The notes beneath the pieces are model-generated. The model made no database searches. It saw nothing but the letters and a program-made list of their open reading frames with translations, and was not told the DNA's origin. DNA of 16,760 bases from Candidatus Omnitrophota bacterium (lineage in GTDB: Bacteria; Omnitrophota; Gorgyraeia; 2-01-FULL-45-10). Both the position numbers and the translations under genes were made by a program. Shown piece by piece: positions 13,397 through 16,760 of the stretch (positions within the stretch are counted from its first letter, which is position 1; every line of letters starts with the position of its first letter). The stretch covers positions 1 to 16,760 of the forward strand of contig JAPLMH010000133.1 in assembly GCA_026387135.1 (NCBI GenBank). The letters run 5' to 3'.

Positions 13397-16036
13397 ATGC
13401 GTGAATTGGATAAGGCGTACGATCCCCATAAGTGCGAAGACGCTATATATAAGAACTGGGAAGATAAAGGTTATTTCCGCGGTAGATCCGACCCATCAAA
13501 AAAGCCGTACTCAATAGTAATTCCGCCCCCTAATATCACCGGGATACTTCACATGGGCCATGCCCTCAATAATACTATCCAGGATATACTCATAAGATTT
13601 AACCGGATGAAAGGTTTTGAAGCCGAGTGGATGCCGGGCACGGATCACGCCGGCATAGCGACCCAAAACGTCGTTGAGAAGAAACTCGCAAAAGATGGCG
13701 TGAAGCGGCAGGACCTCGGCAGGGATAAATTTATTGAAGAGGTATGGAAGTGGCGGCAGGATTACGGCTCTACTATAATAAGGCAGCTTAAGAAACTTGG
13801 CTGTTCCTGCGACTGGGACAGGACACGCTTCACCATGGATGAGGGGCTATCCGAAGCAGTTCTTGAAGTATTCGTACGACTGTATAAGAAAGGCCTTATA
13901 TACAGTGGTAATTATATTATCAACTGGTGCCCGCGCTGTCAGACAGCCTTATCGGACGAAGAGAGCCAGCATAAGGATGTCGACGGCCTGCTCTACCATA
14001 TCAAATATCCCGTCAAGGATAGCAAGGAGTTCGTAGTAGTCGCCACCACCAGGCCTGAGACGATGCTGGGCGACGTAGCTATAGCCGTCAACCCGAAGGA
14101 TAAACGCTACAAAGAGCTCAAGAATAAGACGCTTCTTCTACCCATATTGAACAGGGAGCTAAAGATAATTTACGATCCGCTGGTCGATATGAAGTTTGGA
14201 ACCGGGGCGCTTAAGGTGACTCCCGCTCATGACCCCGTAGACTTTTCTCTGGGACAAAAATATGGTCTCGAGCAGATCAATGTGATGAACGAAGACGCCA
14301 CTATCAACTCGATCGGAGGCGATTATGAAGGCATGGACCGCCTTGAGGCGAGAGAGGCTATAATAACTGATCTGAAAGAGCGGGGCCTATTCATAAAGAG
14401 CGAAGCGCATCGCCATGCGGTCGGCCACTGTTACCGTTGCCACACCATGGTTGAACCGCGCCTTTCCCCGCAGTGGTTCGTAAAGATGAAGCCTCTTGCC
14501 CAGCCGGCAATAGCGGCGGTGAACGACGGCAGGATCAAGTTCTATCCCGAGCGCTGGACCAAAGTCTACCTCGATTGGATGAATAATATAAGGGACTGGT
14601 GCATATCGCGTCAGATCTGGTGGGGGCACCGTATACCGGTCTACTATTGTAAAGACTGCGGCGAAGTAATGGTTTCGAAGGTTACACCGGGCAAATGCTC
14701 AAAGTGCGGCTCTTCTAATGTGGAGCAGGACCCCGATGTGCTGGATACATGGTTCTCGTCATGGCTATGGCCCTTCTCGACATTTGGATGGCCTAAAGAG
14801 ACGCCGTGCCTAAAATATTTCTATCCCACAAATTCGCTCGTAACAGCACAGGAGATAATATTCTTCTGGGTGGCGCGCATGATAATGGCGGGCATGGAAT
14901 TTATGGGAGACATTCCCTTTAAAGATGTATATATACATGGTACCGTGCGCGATATAACCGGCACCAAGATGTCCAAGTCGTTAGGCAATGTCATAGACCC
15001 TCTCGATATGATAAAAAAATACGGTACGGACGCGCTTCGCTTCAGCATAATATCTATAACGGCTCAAGGCCAGGACGTATTCCTCTCTGAAAATAAGTTT
15101 GAATTGGGAAGGAACTTCGCGAATAAACTATGGAATGCGTCAAGATTTATCCTTATGAACCTGAAGGAAGAGGATATAGGTGTGGACCTGTGCGTATTCT
15201 TTAAGGAGTCGGAGCTGGATCTATCCGAAAGATGGATATTATCGCGCCTATACTCAACCCTTGAGGATGTAGAGAAGTGCCTTGGTGGATATAAATTCAA
15301 CGAAGCGGCGAATATCATATATGAATTCATCTGGCACGAGTTCTGCGACTGGTATATAGAGATAGCTAAGTCAACCATATCTGAAAAGAGATCACAGGTA
15401 GTATTATATAAGGTGCTGGAGAAAACCTTGAGGATGCTGCATCCGTTCATGCCGTTCATAACAGAGGAGATATGGCAGAAGCTTCCTAGGTCAAAAGACG
15501 CCATCGGTGACTCCATTATGATACAACCGTGGCCCCATGTGCAAAAAGATATAATATCAAAAGAGGCGGAAGGCGAGATGAAGTGCCTCATAGATATCAT
15601 AACCGCAATAAGGAACATAAGATCGGTGTGGAATATAGAGCCTAGGCGCGAAATGTCGGCACTGATAAATATTCACGATAAAAAGGACGAAATATTTCTA
15701 AATAAAAATGCCGGGATGATCAAGAGGCTCTCGAGGCTGTCGACTCTCTCCGTAGGTAAAAACCCTAAGCCGAAGAACTCTGCCGCAAGCGTCGTAGGGG
15801 CTTTTGAGATCTATGTGCCGCTGGAAGGCGTAATAGACTTTGATAAGGAGAAGGCCAGGCTGAAGAAGGAGGAGGATAGGATATCGCTCGAGATAAAATC
15901 TATCGGCGCACGGCTTAAAGATAAGCATTTCACCAAAAAAGCCCCGGAGGATGTAATAGAAAAACAAAAGGCCCGCAAAGCGGACCTTGAACTGCAGGTA
16001 AAGAAGCTCAAAGACAACCTGAAGAATATAGGTTGA
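13397..16036 (+). CDS. valS: Valyl-tRNA synthetase
   Basis: This class I synthetase charges tRNA-Val with valine and edits mischarged threonine. The 879 residues match the usual 850-950. The HIGH signature appears as LHMGHALN (51-58) after PPPNITG, and the KMSKS loop is GTKMSKSLGN (522-531). The inserted CP1 editing domain (about 190-340) contains TTRPETMLGDVA. Two zinc-binding Cys sets are visible: C178/C181 with C345/C348, and C418/C421 with C434/C437. The anticodon-binding helical domain covers about 610-760, with WHEFCDWYIE near its start. The C-terminal arm (about 814-879) is a Lys/Glu-rich coiled coil typical of ValRS and absent from IleRS and LeuRS. It starts 8 bases after the ACT gene with only a weak ribosome binding site, and its stop overlaps a possible TTG start of the next gene. 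Confidence 0.97.
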   Translation: MRELDKAYDPHKCEDAIYKNWEDKGYFRGRSDPSKKPYSIVIPPPNITGILHMGHALNNTIQDILIRFNRMKGFEAEWMPGTDHAGIATQNVVEKKLAKDGVKRQDLGRDKFIEEVWKWRQDYGSTIIRQLKKLGCSCDWDRTRFTMDEGLSEAVLEVFVRLYKKGLIYSGNYIINWCPRCQTALSDEESQHKDVDGLLYHIKYPVKDSKEFVVVATTRPETMLGDVAIAVNPKDKRYKELKNKTLLLPILNRELKIIYDPLVDMKFGTGALKVTPAHDPVDFSLGQKYGLEQINVMNEDATINSIGGDYEGMDRLEAREAIITDLKERGLFIKSEAHRHAVGHCYRCHTMVEPRLSPQWFVKMKPLAQPAIAAVNDGRIKFYPERWTKVYLDWMNNIRDWCISRQIWWGHRIPVYYCKDCGEVMVSKVTPGKCSKCGSSNVEQDPDVLDTWFSSWLWPFSTFGWPKETPCLKYFYPTNSLVTAQEIIFFWVARMIMAGMEFMGDIPFKDVYIHGTVRDITGTKMSKSLGNVIDPLDMIKKYGTDALRFSIISITAQGQDVFLSENKFELGRNFANKLWNASRFILMNLKEEDIGVDLCVFFKESELDLSERWILSRLYSTLEDVEKCLGGYKFNEAANIIYEFIWHEFCDWYIEIAKSTISEKRSQVVLYKVLEKTLRMLHPFMPFITEEIWQKLPRSKDAIGDSIMIQPWPHVQKDIISKEAEGEMKCLIDIITAIRNIRSVWNIEPRREMSALINIHDKKDEIFLNKNAGMIKRLSRLSTLSVGKNPKPKNSAASVVGAFEIYVPLEGVIDFDKEKARLKKEEDRISLEIKSIGARLKDKHFTKKAPEDVIEKQKARKADLELQVKKLKDNLKNIG

Positions 16037-16053
16037 AAAAAGGGGAGGGCATC

Positions 16054-16341
16054 ATGAGAAAGTTTGTAGCGTTGTTAATTGTGTTGGCGGTTCTTCTGTC
16101 AGTCGGTATATCCATGGCTGCCGAATCGCAAAAATTGTCCACCAGCCCAAAACAGAAAATGGTAGACAGGAATGGTGATGGCAAGATCGACGGCGTAGAT
16201 ATATATGACGAAAGCGGCAAGGTAGTGAAGAGAGGTTATGACACCGATGGGGATATGAAGGTGGACAATTGGCAGACGTATGATGAGAATACCGGTACAC
16301 CCATAGTCGTTCAGAGCGACTCGGCGTTCTTATTACAATAA
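16054..16341 (+). CDS. Small exported protein with two Asp-rich calcium-loop-like repeats
   Basis: This 95-residue protein has a clear signal peptide (positive MRK, hydrophobic 4-20, likely cleavage near SMA-A). The mature protein of about 70 residues contains two related units: VDRNGDGKIDGVDIYDESG (37-55) and YDTDGDMKVDNWQTYDENTG (62-81). Each has a D-x-[N/D]-G-D-x-x-x-D pattern like the calcium-binding loops of EF-hand, dockerin and thrombospondin type 3 repeats, followed by an aromatic/Tyr-Asp-Glu strand. Calcium binding outside the cytoplasm is inferred. The ATG at 16054 is preferred over a TTG at 16033 because GGGGAGGG (16042-16049) lies just upstream and the signal peptide then starts normally. 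I do not recognise a named family. It lies between valS and nadC with no obvious functional link to either. Confidence 0.78.
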   Translation: MRKFVALLIVLAVLLSVGISMAAESQKLSTSPKQKMVDRNGDGKIDGVDIYDESGKVVKRGYDTDGDMKVDNWQTYDENTGTPIVVQSDSAFLLQ

Positions 16342-16349
16342 GAGGTTTT

Positions 16350-16760
16350 GTGGAGCTAGACAGGGACAGGGCATTACCTATAATCAAGGCCGCGCTAAAG
16401 GAAGATATCGGCAAGGGCGATATCACGACTACGGCGCTGGTCGATAAATTCTTAAGCTCGCGCGCGACGATAATCGCAAAAGAAGATTGCGTTGTGTGCG
16501 GCCTTAAGATCGCGGAATGGGCCATGGCCCAGGTTGATTACAGCGTGCGTTTCAAGCCAAATTGCAATGACGGGGATTTTGTAGGCAAAGATAAGGAGCT
16601 GGCTTTTCTCGAGGGCCATATCAATTCTATTCTGCGCGCAGAGCGCACGATGCTAAATTTTATAGAATTTTTAAGCGGCATAGCCACAACGACTAAAAAA
16701 TTTGTAGATAAGGTAAAGCCCTACGGCGTAAAGATAATGGATACGCGCAAGACCTATCCG
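16350..16760 (+). CDS. nadC: Nicotinate-nucleotide pyrophosphorylase, N-terminal half (cut by window end)
   Basis: Bases 16350-16760 read without a stop for 137 codons. The product matches quinolinate phosphoribosyltransferase, which makes nicotinate mononucleotide from quinolinate and PRPP in de novo NAD synthesis. Visible motifs are ALKEDIGKGDITT (15-27) at the dimer arm, ILRAERTMLNFIEFLSGIAT (94-113) with the substrate-binding Arg-Ala-Glu-Arg set, and DTRKTYP (131-137) with the conserved Arg133 and Lys134. Family members are about 280 residues, so roughly half is present and the rest lies beyond the window. The start is a GTG at 16350, nine bases after the preceding gene's stop codon. AAGAGG (16340-16345) is a ribosome binding site with short, four-base spacing. 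The window edge, not a mutation, ends the gene. Confidence 0.93.
   Translation, partial: MELDRDRALPIIKAALKEDIGKGDITTTALVDKFLSSRATIIAKEDCVVCGLKIAEWAMAQVDYSVRFKPNCNDGDFVGKDKELAFLEGHINSILRAERTMLNFIEFLSGIATTTKKFVDKVKPYGVKIMDTRKTYP

Noticed and set aside
13797..14036. Plus-strand 79-codon frame inside valS
   Set aside because: It is a frame-shifted reading within an intact synthetase, which continues uninterrupted on both sides.
16033..16053. TTG start for the small Asp-rich protein
   Set aside because: The ribosome binding site GGGGAGGG lies downstream of that TTG and directly upstream of ATG 16054, which is the better start.

Overview
The window is a densely packed stretch of bacterial chromosome. 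All sixteen protein genes I can support, plus one tRNA gene, lie on the + strand. Genes overlap by 4 bases or sit a few bases apart, and the only notable non-coding gap is about 146 bases around the tRNA. Frequent AUA (Ile) and AGG/AGA (Arg) codons, roughly balanced base composition, a BatB-C-D-E set and the order hom-thrC-apgM-lysC-cimA would fit an uncultured bacterium of the Omnitrophota/PVC neighbourhood or a related deep lineage. That placement is inference only, because no taxonomic marker gene is present.

Region 1 (11-4941) is a Bat (Batteroides aerotolerance-type) operon: a membrane VWA protein (BatA/BatB type), a TPR protein with a very long Lys/Gln/Glu/Asp tail (BatC), a large membrane-anchored BatD protein, and a TPR/SH3 BatE-like protein. 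Together they probably form an envelope complex. In many genomes it sits beside MoxR and DUF58 genes, which would lie upstream of the window.

Region 2 (4934-6105) holds gpsA (glycerol-3-phosphate dehydrogenase, phospholipid precursor) behind a plausible sigma70-type promoter. It is followed by a tRNA-Pro(GGG) gene bracketed by a 14-base inverted repeat that could pair in the precursor RNA.

Region 3 (6130-13388) is an aspartate-family and branched-chain amino-acid operon. It contains homoserine dehydrogenase, threonine synthase, a phosphoglycerate-mutase-like protein (ApgM) placed where homoserine kinase would be expected, aspartate kinase with a strong internal ribosome binding site for a likely second (beta) product, (R)-citramalate synthase, a small lipoprotein and a small tandem-ACT protein. 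No recognisable GHMP-type thrB is present, so the ApgM-like protein is the leading candidate for the missing step between Hom and ThrC.

Region 4 (13397-16760) holds valyl-tRNA synthetase, a small exported protein with two Asp-rich calcium-loop-like repeats, and the first half of nadC (quinolinate phosphoribosyltransferase), cut by the window end.

Most of the window is ordinary housekeeping metabolism and I see no clear new defence or mobile system. The most notable signals are the tRNA-flanking helix, the internal start in lysC, the ApgM-like protein in the threonine operon, and the T-free low-complexity tract in batC.
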